A stretch of DNA of 64,000 bases from Pocillopora verrucosa (Eukaryota; Cnidaria; Anthozoa; Scleractinia; Pocilloporidae). The notes below the pieces were generated by a model. It was not told the origin of the DNA. It did no database searches and worked only from the letters and a program-made list of their open reading frames with translations. The position numbers were made by a program, and so were the translations under genes. The stretch spans positions 22,669,904-22,733,903 of the forward strand of contig NC_089312.1 of NCBI RefSeq assembly GCF_036669915.1, in the 5' to 3' direction. Shown piece after piece: positions 1 to 20,054 of this stretch (position 1 is the first letter of the stretch; every line of letters begins with the position of its first letter).

Positions 1-1843
1 TTTAATAGTGAAGATGAAGAACCAAGTAGTGTCTAGCAGGCGCAGGTTAGCATCCCATCGCCGCCTAGTTTTCTTTTCCGAATGCTTCTTTAATTTTCTA
101 CCATTACTGCAATTGCAGTTTACCTACAACGATTCTTTCTTTATTTGGACGTCATCGGTGGGTCAAAATAGAATTTATTTGATTTAACTATGAAAAAATT
201 ACCCAGACTTCGAAGCTTATTCCTCCTTTAAGAGGATTATAATTCCTATACTAATGGCTCGTTCTATGATGAACATAGCGACGGTAAAGAGAGTGCCGAT
301 CATTTCTATTTGAAAGCTTTGTGATAAACGTACCGCATCAACATTTCTGCCTACTTATCGGAAATATCGGAAATAATGCTTGTGTGATATGTTAAGATTT
401 AGATAATTAATGGCTAGTCATCAGTCTGATGAGGAGTTTATCCGGATCTGTCGGCAAGACGGTAACACCCTGTGAATTGACGACAAACTAAAGTTCCTCG
501 ACAAATCGAATTGGAAGCGGATTATACTTCACTTGCCGTCTAAAACCCGTGTTTATAATGCAAGCTATGACTGAAAGCAAAAGTTCAACTTTTTGTCGTC
601 GGGTGATTGACTCAAACGAATTATCTCGAATTATCCGCCGACCATAATACGGACAATTTGACTTTGGTTAAATAGCTTTACATATGTAGATCAAATAAAG
701 AAAAAACAATCAACATATGTTGTCCTTTCTAAAAAGTTCTGTTCTATCTTTTCTGGTCTATTAGCGGGCCAGCATACTTTAGACTGCATCGACTTCAGCA
801 CACCGGAATATCTGCGCTAGTTTACGGAAATGATTCTGTCATGATTCTGTCATGCGTATCATCCAGCCTGCTTTGCTTTAGGAGAAAGTGTAAATTTTTT
901 AACAACTGGGGCACTCCACAACTCAACGAAGTCGATTATTCAATTAAGAGAATTATCATCTCCTCAATAGTCTCCTTTTGAAATGTGATGAAAAAAAATT
1001 TTTTTTCCTTCTTTGAAAAGTCGTAATCTGGGATAATCGCCATTCGTTTGTTTGTTTTTTATCTTTATTTATTTTTATCACTCCCCTTTTTTACGTTGGA
1101 ATGTTAAATACACGTCGTCTGGGCGCCAAAAACGATTAGCAAGAATAGTTCTGACCAAAACAACAGCTGCTCTTATTTCAAGAAATGGTTACATAAAGAT
1201 TTTGGGGACGTGGACCACGAAGAAACTGTCGTGTTTAACCTATCGGTCCTAAATGGAGTAACTTTTGATGGATATTTTGCTGCTGAGGCGCTCAGATAAC
1301 CCAGTATGTGGAATGCGAGTTGTAGAGACGCACTATAGCGCGCCACTCCTCACCTGAGACTTTTTTTTAAATACTCACGCTAACGCCCCTGCACTGACAT
1401 AACATTTGTCCGATTATCTGATTATCTGCTTCAAAGGCTATATCTGTTTAAGAATCCAGAGAGCAATTTCTAATTTTCTTCCTCAGTACGCGCCGTGATC
1501 GGTCTGGAAAACTCACGTTAAATCACACCAATGACGACTTGATCTATACCTCTTTACCGAGCTTCAAACAATTGAATGTTTTTGCTTTGAATTCTCAATG
1601 GTTCCTTGAAATATTTTGCTTTGTTGTGATTTCTAGTTCTCAAAAGTATGATTTTCGTTTCACAAAGTTCACTCAAAAAAGCTTCTGCAAAGAACTCTTT
1701 GTATAGGTTCGATGCAATAGTTCTATTATTCTTTTATATGCTAGTCAAAAAAATAAGACTAGTGTTTACAGCTTATTTGTCAAGAGGAATTAATTTATTT
1801 ATTATTCAAAAATATAGAATGGGGCATTTATCTGTCGACAAAC
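1..1843. other. No recognisable exon; intron or flank of the minus-strand protease gene
   Basis: After the donor at 1843-1838 the minus-strand protease gene should continue into its catalytic domain. I looked for the zinc-binding HExxH motif and the usual reprolysin strand motifs here and found none. The stretch is AT-rich with no convincing open frame, so the next exon probably lies left of position 1. Confidence 0.4.
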
Positions 1844-4800
1844 CTTTCAGTCCTGTAGGGTAGTCCTCCGTTTGAAACTCGTCAAACTCCAAGTTGTGTG
1901 GATCTTCTTCTTCTAAGACAGCTTTTCTATACATCAGATGAGGTCTTCCTGGTCTGGTCCAGCCTCGATGCGTCACCAGGCTTTTGTTAAGCACAGGCTC
2001 GATATAAATTGTGTCATTTCCGAGATCTATGATTCCTGCCTGGAAAAGAGAGAGAAATTTTCCTTTTTTTAACTAGAGGGTTATAATCTCGAAAGCTATT
2101 TACTGACGATTCATGAAGTGATTCTTATTACAAGAAGTTCTAGTTGATGAAGCTTTTAAAAAGAGTTAAGTCAAACATCCAAAAGCGGTCCCCCTTAGCC
2201 ACGGCCTTACAGTTCCTAATTCCCAAAGGAAGCTCATACTGTCCCAATCTTACTGTCATGTTAATATTTCTAGAACGAAAACGGCCACTAAAGCGCGTTC
2301 CACCCGTCAAAATAACTCCTTAACATCGTCGGCCAGTAAATCAACGGCTGGTAAAAAGCAGAAACAAAGCTTCATTTTTTCACGGCAAAAAGATTGGAAA
2401 TAACGTTTTTTTTTCTGACCAACAGTTTTTTTATTCTTCTTTATTTCATAATTTGGATTGTGTCACCTTGAGTACTCCAAGCTAACATTTCTTTTTTTTT
2501 TTAAATAGTAATGATATGCCCTTTCAGATAAGCAAGGCTTATCACACTCCCTTCCTCCCTAGGATGGCTACCTCATTACTTATACATTACCTACTAATGT
2601 TCCATTTTGAAAAAACATCAGAACTTTTTTTCACACACTGTGCTATTTCAAAAGAGAGAAAGCACCTTTCCCTGATAAGCGCCCTCTCTTGAAGTACCCT
2701 AAGTAAATAAGCGCTCCGGGTGCTAAATCGAATCATTACAATAAGAGCGAACGAGTTGTAATTATCGGATCAAGCGTAGATCCTTGAGAGTACAATACGT
2801 ACCAGTCCATCACAATCACTTATAGCCACGCTACTGTAAAATGATTCTGTTTCGCCGACAAGATAGCAGTGAAGGTCTGAGGATTTGGTTCTTTCAATAG
2901 TGCCGTCTTCTTTATATCGCTCGGTAGTGAAATCTGATCCGAAAAGCAACGTGTTTATTCGTAGGTTTAATTTAATAGTCTTTCCTTTAAACTGGACCTG
3001 CAGAAACAAAACAGAAAAAAGAAAACAAAATCTAAATGATCAATAGATAGACGGGTAGACAAATCAACGAATCCAGGTTGAAAACCAAGCCGTACGCCTT
3101 CTCTGGTAAGCCTCTAACACTTTCAAGCATAGGTTCATTCTGAGTGCAAGTATGTAAGTAGTCTTTAACAAACAAAACCCTTACTAACGTCATGTCACAG
3201 TTTTTTATTCTTGGGTTTATAGGTATTTAATCCGTTTTAATTTCAGTCCTCTCCATTCATTCCCATCCTCGTTCCTTTTAAGTTTTTTCTTCTCATCATA
3301 ACATACCTCTACCTTACCAAACTAATATACCACGCCTTCCTTCATGCTCAAGGCAGATTTGCACGTTTATCCCAATATAATAAGTTATGCTTGAAGTTTT
3401 GAAAGTTACAACGTGCGAGTCACATGAGTATTCTGACAATTCCTACTTAAGGTGGAGCAACTGTTGGAAAGGGTCTAATGATACCTGATAGATGATGGGC
3501 CCAGCTTCTTCTGTCAGGCTCCTCCGGCGACGTCGATGGCTGGAAAGGGTTGTCACATGATCGATCACCTCATCACGGTGATCTAACTCTGTTGGGTAAG
3601 TGATGTCAAACTCTCCCAATGTTTTGATCAAGAAATCTATTAAAAATGATTCAGCAGATCAGTCAACGAATTAATCAATGACACACAAGAGCCAACTTAT
3701 TGAAAAGTCTTTCTCGCGTTTTCTGACAATACGTAAGGCCTTTTCTCTTGTATAAAAGACAGATGGAAAAGCTATCTCTAGATGGAGGGGTCCAATTTCC
3801 TGAAGCAATCTGCTAAGCACATCAGAAAGGTTTAGCGATATTGGAGGCATTTGTTCAAGACTTCGCGCGTTAAGATCAACTTTGCGATGTTTAAAACTCC
3901 TTCAAATCAATAAAGCCATCGATGGCCATGGCTAGATATGCTTTATAAATTCAACGACTTTGCGGAGATCTTTCAAAAGGCTCAAAGGGGCTCACTTTAT
4001 CCGTAGGTATAAATCATGAGTACAATCCGGTTTATATGGTTATGATATTGTCCTCAGATCAGTACAAGTTTACATTTTTCGTTCAGGTGGAACTGGTTTT
4101 GAGAAGTTTTCGGCGGCTACACAGCAAAGGAGAGTTTGCATCTGATGATAAATAACGATCTCCGCTAAAAAGATTGCTCTTGGAATTTCAGAGACAGTCT
4201 TGGCAATGATCAAACCGCTCATTTCATTGAGCTCCTGCAAGTTCGCCAGAACAGTTTGCATGCTCTCGTCCGTCCGTTAACCATTCGTTAGCTTTTACCC
4301 GTTTAACGGAAAAACGCTAAAGTAAGTTTTTCTTATGCATGGTCACAAAGGAGTAGACGTGAGGATGATGGGACGGAGAGGCGTGAATGAGCGTCGGCAA
4401 AGGATTGTGCAGTATGGGACAAAAGCATGCCAGAAATATTTTTTCAAAAAAGATATTTTGGCTGTGAGTGAAATATTTACTGGCGTTTTGATGACCTCTT
4501 TTGTCTAATGCGGAAATTGGAAATCAGAGAAAAACTTGTAATAGCAGGTCATTATGGCACTGTAGCCAGCACTTTAAGGCGTGGTCTTCATGAACCTTCG
4601 ACTTATGAACTCCAGTTATTTGGCCGTCTAAACTCTAATTATCCATCTTTGAAACAGCAGTTGTTTGTCCATTCCACTTACTTCCGTTTGGTATAGCTTG
4701 TTCAGGAAATAATTCATACATATAATCCAATAAATTACTCGGAAATGATGATGCATTTAAAAATGAATCAACTAGGAGGACATTACACATAAACCTGCCT

Positions 4801-5619
4801 CTCATTGACAAAAGATAGACATAGGCGACAATAATCTTCTGAAACATGTCCGAACATCATGTTTAACCTGTCATTGTAGATAGTGTCAGGTGAAATATAT
4901 GGATTGTGTACGCTGGTTTAAACATTAGCGCTGGTTTGAACATTATACATTAAGTGTACCGCAAAAAATTTGTCTGATTCGCCCTTTCCTCTGATGAAAT
5001 GCACCGTGCACTTGTAACGTCAGACTTTTATAAGATTTGCTGCAGCAGTTAAGTCATTCTCATCTTTCAATACCAATAAGCAAATCAGAGGACTGAACGC
5101 CAGCTCCGATACTGGTAGAAATGGAGCATGAAAGCATAAAAGTTATGATCTATGGTCTTCATTTTAACCCTCTAATTTATCCATTTATAACATTGAATCT
5201 GTTGTATACCCCATACCAAAACAAATTACGCAACTTCGCGAAGATAAGAGCACTACTACATTCTAAGATTGTGCTGCCGCCTCTTCTCACTAGAAACAAT
5301 GGCACTTCCATATCTTTTGAATATCTTGATGCTCTGGTATGAGTGGTTTGGCATAACATGCTCTAAGGAGGAATTTCGTTAAAGCAAACTTAATGTGCGT
5401 AAACGTTTTAATTTAAACACTAACAGCTAACCACAGACTCAAAAGAGTTGTGGTTAGTGGAATTCACGGGGACTGGAAATGACGATATTCTGTAATTGTT
5501 TTTTACTTTCGCATTTGGTAAGCTTTTACTTCTGACAAATTCTGGTGTTAATCGTTTTGAAATTTCTGCTTTTGAAAGAAAATAACTGAAAACCGCGCTA
5601 TGCCCTTAAAAAATTCAAA

Positions 5620-5655
<36 letters not shown>

Positions 5656-7951
5656 TACGTAGCGGCGACGTCAAGGAACACGTCGATTAATAAATTAGTC
5701 CACATGTCTACATATAATTTTAAGAATGACCGGATGCTTTTACCGTCTCTTACAGCACCTTACATGAACTTTAGCTTGACGTATGCGAGCAGCTTTTAGT
5801 TCCAAACTGAATGAAACTGCAATGATTGGCCTTCGGAGTTTCAGCTCTCGGACCACGCGAATTTTGGTGATTTGACGTTTTTGTTTGGCAGAGGAAGGCA
5901 AAGAGACGTGACAAGTCGTAAAAACGCACGTGTGGAGCTATTGTTTTACTCATTAAATTGACCTCTTTGCTTTACCGTCGCCGTTGTGGTTTGCTTAAGG
6001 TACCTAATTATTTGGGGAAACACTCGAGTGTGAGAAAACACGAATTAGAATTGACACGCAACATAACTGATTCGAATAAAACGACCGTTTGTTAATCTAC
6101 GTTATGAGTTTCAAATTTTTTATGTTGCGGATTCGTCTTCAACCAGTTCATATGCGAGATCATCAACTACACTACTTGTTTGAATCATCGTAAGCCGGCT
6201 TTCTGAGGAAGACGTTTAGCATTCTTGTGCATAAGTAGTTGGGACCGCGTCCGTTTTAGTTTTGTCTTATTCAGTTGCAAGACGTAAGGCATTTCTGTTG
6301 CCAGTATGCAGGTCGCAATCAGTTTTTTGCAACTTGTATTACTAGAGAGAAAAAGCTTGCGCAATATATTTAATGATTAAATCATATAACGCACATCTTT
6401 TTGGGAACTTCCTATTACATGATTTAATCAAATAACGTACACATGTTTGGGAACTTCCTATGACGTGATTCAATCATCAAATAACGCATTGCGTTTTAGG
6501 ACCTGAATACTACACTGCGCTGATATGAACTTCCATTTCCAAGCAGTAACTTGCGTCATTTCATTGTTTTCAAGAAACCGTAACTACTACCGAAAGGGTT
6601 AAATTACAATGTACAATTTAAAGGTCACTTGCAGTGGGTGTTATTCGAAAGAAACTTAAATACACATGGAGTAAAGCCAAGAACCCCCAAATAGGCTTGA
6701 ATGTTTTTTTTTTAAACCGAGTTCTTTTGACCGAATAAAAAATCGTTTAGTCAAAGAAACACCCTCTAGCGTTGTTCTTCCCTTTACTGGAGTAAACATA
6801 GTGCACTGGGATCACTAGCTTTCACGTTTATCCCGTCACTCAATTTGCGTGTTGAAAAATTTTCCGGTATTTAGCTTTCAACGCGTGTTTCAAGAGGACC
6901 TCAGTTAATTATATAACCTCTGTCGGTAATGTGCCGCCACGGACAGCCCACAGAGTACTCGATAAATAAAATAAAAAAATCCAAGGAAGCAGGACTATTT
7001 AAGCATAGCGCGCGCTACTCAAAGCTAGTATTGCGTGGTGAAGAAACCAAATGGTTCTTTACACTTGGCGACTATCTTCGTTTGCACGTGAAAAAAGACA
7101 CAAAATAGTCCCCTATGACATTTGGTTGACCTTAAGCTTCAAAACTTTTAGAAAATGAGCGACAGAATGTATTGATTCCTTTGTTTATCATTGCACTGAG
7201 GTCGTACTATCTGCCGATAAAACTTAATGTTTAACCACTTAGCGTAAGTGCATGTAGCGTAAGGAAATCCACCAATAAACAGTTCCCCTTTGTGTCTGGT
7301 GAGGCAAGGATTGGAAAATTTTTTGCATGTGCGGGATTGTGCTAGAAAGAAAAGAAAAAGGATCTTGTCATGCTAGCCGGCCAGATGTCTAAATGATAAC
7401 TCTTTCGACCAAAGCCACCCATACAACTCCTTACGTTAGGGTGAGGTTTTCTCAGTGCGTGAGACAAATGACAAAGGTAAATTGGCGGAATCTTCTGCGC
7501 ACGGGTTGCTGACAAGCTGGGCAGCAAGATCTCTTTATTTTTTGTGTTCCTCGCAAATGCGGGGATATATTTTTAATAGGATATAAGCACTAATCGGATT
7601 CAATGTAGACTGCAGTCTTCAGACCAACGTGAATCCGATCACTTGTTGGTAAGAATTTTGTGATTTACTCGCTTTGATCGACTTACCTTGCTTTTCTTCT
7701 GCGCTGCGATGACTTTCTTTTACCTGGAAAAACAGGAATAGATCGACATGCTATAAATTTGCCGTATCAAAGTTTGAATAAAGGACAGAAGAATTTATTC
7801 CGAATGCACGCATTTTGGTGAACTGAGATATGTCTATTACAAGATGGGATGGATTAATAATTACCGTCTTCGAGTATCTTGCTTCAATCCAAACAGCTAA
7901 ACAGAGCAGTAACCAAACCACGAACAGGCTGATCACCCTCCCACTTTTCAT
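1844..7951 (-). CDS. ADAM/ADAMTS-type (M12B) metalloprotease, signal peptide and prodomain only (3' end outside window)
   Basis: Five exons on the minus strand: 7951-7865, 7723-7687 (a 37-nt micro-exon), 3636-3485, 2997-2803 and 2039-1844, all with GT-AG borders and matching phases. Together they give about 222 residues. Residues 1-25 form a signal peptide (MKSGRVISLFVVWLLLCLAV). The rest is a reprolysin prodomain: the EFDITYP strand, a basic run HRRRRR near residue 76, then HCYLVGE and SDCDGLAGIIDLG, the typical prodomain Cys strands, ending in YIEPV. In this family the prodomain chaperones and inhibits a secreted zinc protease that cuts extracellular matrix. The catalytic, disintegrin and thrombospondin parts are not in the window, so ADAM versus ADAMTS is unresolved; the prodomain looks closer to ADAMTS. 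The start at 7951 is chosen because it opens directly into the signal peptide. Confidence 0.75.
3680..4261 (-). pseudogene. Coding-like fragments inside an intron of the protease gene, unidentified
   Basis: Two open stretches lie on the minus strand between protease exons. One runs from 4261 to 4070 (63 codons from an ATG, ending KPVPPERKM and a stop). The other, about 3906-3680, is open for roughly 75 codons without an early ATG and reads like a helical protein (LSDVLSRLLQEIGPLHLEIA, then YTREKALRIVRKREKD). A short open piece KDLRKVVEFIKH sits between them in another frame. They could be remains of a retroposed or decayed gene, or chance. I recognise no family. Confidence 0.25.
5622..5652. 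repeat. Poly(A) tract
   Basis: An uninterrupted run of about 30 A follows an A-rich lead-in, inside the largest intron of the minus-strand protease gene. It could be the tail of an old retroposed insert, but no element body was recognised upstream. Confidence 0.8.
6368..6497. repeat. Short tandem repeat, about 55-bp unit, 2.5 copies
   Basis: The block with ATTTAATCA, AATAACG and TTTGGGAACTTCCTAT occurs twice in full and once in part, ending in AATCATCAAATAACGCATTG. Copies differ by a few substitutions and small indels. It lies in the long protease intron. Confidence 0.7.
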
Positions 7952-9656
7952 CGCGACTTAAGCTCCGCACTTCGAACACCACACAACCAGTCTTAACGAA
8001 GGGTTTGGCAAATTGTCGCACATTCGTTTTACAACTTAGCCGTCGGTGCGTCAAATCTGTATTTAAATAGTGTCCAAGGCCGATGGATGACGTCACATCC
8101 GCCGTTCTCCATCCTCGGGCACGTAATTGGTTAACGTGTCTCGATGAAATGATATGATGGCGGTATGTTTATCTGGCAACCCAACAGCTGGAGAAAATGA
8201 ATGACATAAGCGAATGAGAGGGTCTGTGCGAAATAATCGCCTCTCAACCCTAGAACTTGAACTGATTGTAACACATGTACAGTTCTTGAACATTATACGG
8301 TCACGTTCCACTGAAACAAAACTGTTTGCAAGAAATAGAATATACCTCTCTAGTGTAGGAAGAGTTTTATGGGCGTGTTTTGAAGGTTTACATCGCGGTT
8401 TATTTTTCTGAGTGGTTTTATCAATACCCTGACCTTGTGCATAAGACTGAAAGCACTATTACTAAAAAAGGTAAAATCCTTGTCTTCCGCACGGAAGCGT
8501 TATCTGGAAAAAAAGCTAAAACTCAATGAGCGTGGTCTCGCGCCAGCCACGCGATGCGCACCATCGGGTATCAGCCAGTTGGCTGACGGCAAAAAAGGCT
8601 GAAGTAGAGAGCTCAATGAAAACTTACCAAGAAAGGCAAAGCCAACTTCCTCATCCCGGAGGTCTGATTTATGCTATCTAACACCTGACCACTAACAGCC
8701 AAACTCACAAATCGGGCGTGACTCAGAGTCCCGCTTGCACAAGCAACGTGACGCGAGGCGCCTGGAAGCACTATCCTTAGGATGAGTGCAAGAGGTTTCA
8801 ATTAACATGGTGATTAATTGTCACAACTGGGTACCGTTCTTGATTTTAGAATGAAATCAAGTGTCTAAGCATTCGTTCTTAGTGATGCATATCTTCTCTT
8901 TTGTATTTTTAACGCTAACGCATTTTATTGGTATCCATATCACTCCAAGGTCACTCAACGTTTAATTATCACAGACACGTTTCAACCTCGTTGGGTGGTG
9001 ACAAGAAACACTGAACAGTTACTTCTAGTTACTTCGCGTCATTTCATCGATATTCTGGCTCTTTTACGTTGACGATCGCGGCCCGCACTCTTTGTGCGCT
9101 TTGCTTTCCTATTAACTCCCTACTCCCTCCATGTATACCCCAGGCAAGCGAATAAATCAAGTATGGAAAAAAAATATTGACGAAATAATCTCCCTTGTTA
9201 TAAACTTCCGGTGTGTTTTGCTTCATGCTAAAATGTTGCTGTTGCTGATGATGTTGCTGGTACTCCGGCAATCGCGACTCTTTAATTGTTCCTACTTCAC
9301 CAGATATTCATTTTTTGACTCTACACTGTTCGAGTTAAAGTTGTGGTACCAAAAAGAGAGACAATAGACCCATCCTCGGCAACATGTAGAAATAGGAACT
9401 TCATTTTCATTCATACCAGAAAAAATAAACACTCTTTCATTTCCTTTTTACTTCACCCGTGATCGCTGCTTCAGCTGAGAGCTTGTTATGTTACGGAGTT
9501 TGTATGCTACTCTTTCCCCTAGACAAAAGCAAGTGTATATTAGTCGGCGTAGATGACGTTTGTGAGTGCGCTTTGAAGACTTGGAAAGGGAAATAGTGAG
9601 AGAAACCACTGGACCATAAGCTTCTCGAGTTCGATCCTCCGCCGCTTTATTTCATG

Positions 9657-9722
9657 GTCCCACCCCTCCCCCCCATTCCACCCCTCCCCCCTCCCATTCC
9701 ACCCCTCTCCCCCATTCCCCTT
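9657..9722. repeat. C-rich minisatellite (G-rich on the minus strand)
   Basis: Three to four imperfect copies of a CCATTCCACCCCTCCCCC-like unit in a row. The complementary strand has many runs of four or more G, so it could form a G-quadruplex. It lies about 330 bp upstream of the first UBE2D start codon. Confidence 0.75.
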
Positions 9723-9956
9723 GCAGGTGGAAATATATATCGCGTATTGCCCTCCCGTGCCGTTCTGTAATGAGGAATGATACTTTTAAATTAATAGGCG
9801 GGGTGCACCAAAGGTTGAAATCTTCTCTGGTTGCGTCACTCCACAGGAGAATGGAACTACGGAACTAAAGGTCCTGCGCAGGTGAAGATTTGATCATGTG
9901 ACAGCCACTAACCAATAAACTGTGACATTTTTTCCTTCGCAGCTATCGTCGCCATT

Positions 9957-9970
9957 TTACAGGAAGTTTC
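9957..9970 (+). promoter_or_regulatory. Putative ETS-family site upstream of UBE2D copy 1
   Basis: TTACAGGAAGTTTC has the ETS core GGAA in the GABP-like context CAGGAAGT, about 85 bp before the start codon. The second UBE2D copy carries ACAGGAAGTTT at the same distance, so the element survived the duplication. A CCAAT box (ACCAATAA) lies about 50 bp further upstream in copy 1 only. Confidence 0.45.
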
Positions 9971-10043
9971 CCGATTCTTCATCGCAGTACACGACGTTTG
10001 CCTGTTCCCATTCTATTTTACATCGTAATAGTTATTCGGGGGA

Positions 10044-14200
<4,157 letters not shown>

Positions 14201-14470
14201 TGACTTCATTGAGACACTGCTGTTGCATTGTCTGTGGCAAAGTCGTATTGTTGTGATGTGCAATATATGTTATGTCCTACAGTACTTTCTTTAGAATTGT
14301 TGAATGATTTACTAGCTATTTGTCTTTGTCGTGTAAGGTATATACTGTCAGTCATATGATGAAATAAATGTAGAGAATGCCATAAACAGGAGTTTGCAAG
14401 TATATATGTATATTTCTAAATCAAGTTAATGTTTTGTGTAGCAGATTCAGATTTTAATAAATTACATTGT
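14201..14470 (+). other. Probable 3' UTR of UBE2D copy 1 with polyadenylation signals
   Basis: Following the stop at 14198-14200 there are AATAAA hexamers near 14363 (GAAATAAATGTAG) and 14455 (TAATAAATTACATTG), each followed by GT-rich sequence. Either could be the 3' end. Confidence 0.5.
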
Positions 14471-16355
14471 TCTGAATAAGTGCAGCAACTGTTTTTGTAC
14501 GTTTTGTGTGTGTGTTACTTGTTTCATTGTATATACAAATTGTTGTGAGCACTTTCTGCCCAACTTTAAGCAGGTACGTTAACCACAGTTGACTCTATAT
14601 TTGTGCTTTGTTTTCCCAAGAGTTGGAATTATAAGTATTCTCTGTACACCTGTATTGGTGAGGTCAAATTACTTCTTGGTATATTATTGTTTTGTATTAC
14701 TACTGAAACTCCAGTTTCCACCTGGTCTTAGTTGGCAGTGACATTGTTTAGGTGTTAGTAATTTAATTGCAAACCGCCTCCAGGAAAAACCTTCAACACT
14801 TATCCTATGGTCGTAGTTTAAGTTACAGCTAATGATTTTAATTAGGGCTTCTGCAACACCTTCAAACTTTGACATTTGTTGTCTCTTTGTTCCTTTTGGA
14901 AGTGGTAAATAAACAGACAATTTAGTGATTGACTTTTGAATGTGATTTGCTTTAGTTTCTTACATCCTCTTCAGTTCTCCAAAATGTTAATAGTATTAAA
15001 CAAAGGAAACAAATATCTTAACCAATATATGTTAATAGATACATTATTTTTAAAAAGGGAGACTAGCTTAAATTAACCTCAATGCAATTAATTTCATTAG
15101 TCTTTGAAATTTTTCGTTTTCTTTAAGAACCAAGTTTAAACTAACCCTTACGGTCCCAAAAGTGATTTAAAGTAATTTCTCTTTCTATCCATCTCATTAC
15201 AGTGTTTTCATATGCCAAAAAAAAAGGGAAAAAACCAAGGGGAATAGGGAAAGTTATCATTTAAATCCCAAATTTGAATTACTAATGAAATGAATAGTTG
15301 GTGGGAGAGGATTAAAATATGTTACAATCAGATTTGAATTTTGGGTTAGAATAGCCTTTTACAGAGATGTACTTTCATTTGAGCTAAAGATGTGAGTGTA
15401 ATTTGAAACGAAATACAAATCAAGCTCTACTATGGTTTGAAATATTTTAAGGTCATTTTGTATTACACAGTATAAATATAGCTATTCTTTCTCACTGCTT
15501 GCTTCTTCCTATGATCTACTATTGATCAGGAAACAGAGGTCAAGAAAAAGTGGGGGGGGGGGGTGGGGAATATTTTCATGTTGTAATTGTTATTCCTCTT
15601 TCTGGGGAAGACTAGGTTTAGGCCTTGCCAAAGAAGAGAGAGGGTGGTAATTTCAACAGGGAATACTGCTCTTAAACTGAGGGTGGAGTAGGAAAAAGAA
15701 GTAAAATGCCTCACGTATGCAATCCTTCCCTCTACTTTGGTCCTAACATCAGAAACATTTGAGCCAGAGCAAGTCGCGCGTGAATGCGTCAATATTTACC
15801 TTCTTCTTAAACACCCTTTCCAACGCATATCCATAGGTGACCCCATGCAAACTAATGCTACCCGGATGTCTAATGGCTGATAAGTCATCCATTCTGCTGT
15901 TTTCCCCTTCTCCATAGCAGCAGATTAAGCCCACAAGTGGACATCAAATCTCCTCCTTTCATACATCTCCTAAACCTAGTCTCGCGATTGTCTCATCACA
16001 CCCCAAACGCTCAGCCTTTAGTCGGACTTCCTAATTGAAATACAGGTGAGCTGAGTGACTCATTAGTGGCAGTTAATACCGCCAGCTATTCTAACCTGAG
16101 AATCTATGGAAAAACGTCCTAAAAGCTACTCAGATCATTTACAATGCACATTAGAATTTGAGTGTTTCCTACACAATACTGCAAAGTAGTCATCAGTTGG
16201 GGACCTGGCGGTGGACAGAAAATCTCGTGCTCCTCTCGAGAAACAACACCCATTAGGGAACTGGAACTAGGCCGGTTCTTCTCTGTGAACGTGACTGTCT
16301 TTCGGCCAATGGGTGAAGAGGAAAACAGCTCACACGTTTCTTGTTGGCCTCCATT
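14471..16355. other. Spacer between the two UBE2D copies
   Basis: No exon recognised. It contains a G-run (15551-15569, about a dozen G then T and four G). The last 80 bp before the second start codon form the probable promoter of copy 2. Confidence 0.55.
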
Positions 16356-16367
16356 AACAGGAAGTTT
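16356..16367 (+). promoter_or_regulatory. Putative ETS-family site upstream of UBE2D copy 2
   Basis: AACAGGAAGTTT about 82 bp before the start codon, matching the site in copy 1 in sequence and spacing while the surrounding sequence has diverged. Confidence 0.45.
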
Positions 16368-16438
16368 GCGATCTCTAACGCATTAGTAAAATTTATATTT
16401 TCCTCGAGACTTCAACAGAATAATAGGGTTTATAGAAA

Positions 16439-20054
<3,616 letters not shown>

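Larger units (their letters stand above)
7952..10043. other. Intergenic region between two head-to-head genes
   Basis: The protease gene (minus, start 7951) and the first UBE2D gene (plus, start 10044) are divergently oriented, so this 2.1 kb must hold both promoters. I see no exon in it. It contains a C-rich tract (9657-9722) and, near the right end, a conserved ETS-like site (9959-9968). Confidence 0.6.

Noticed and set aside
9131-9367. Open frame of 78 codons on the plus strand
   Set aside because: Composition follows the CAGCAG/Leu-rich repeat on one strand, it overlaps another frame on the opposite strand, and it has no splice partner or family resemblance.
9600-9650. Possible tRNA T-arm (GAGTTCGATCC)
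   Set aside because: No matching acceptor, D-arm or anticodon stem around it.
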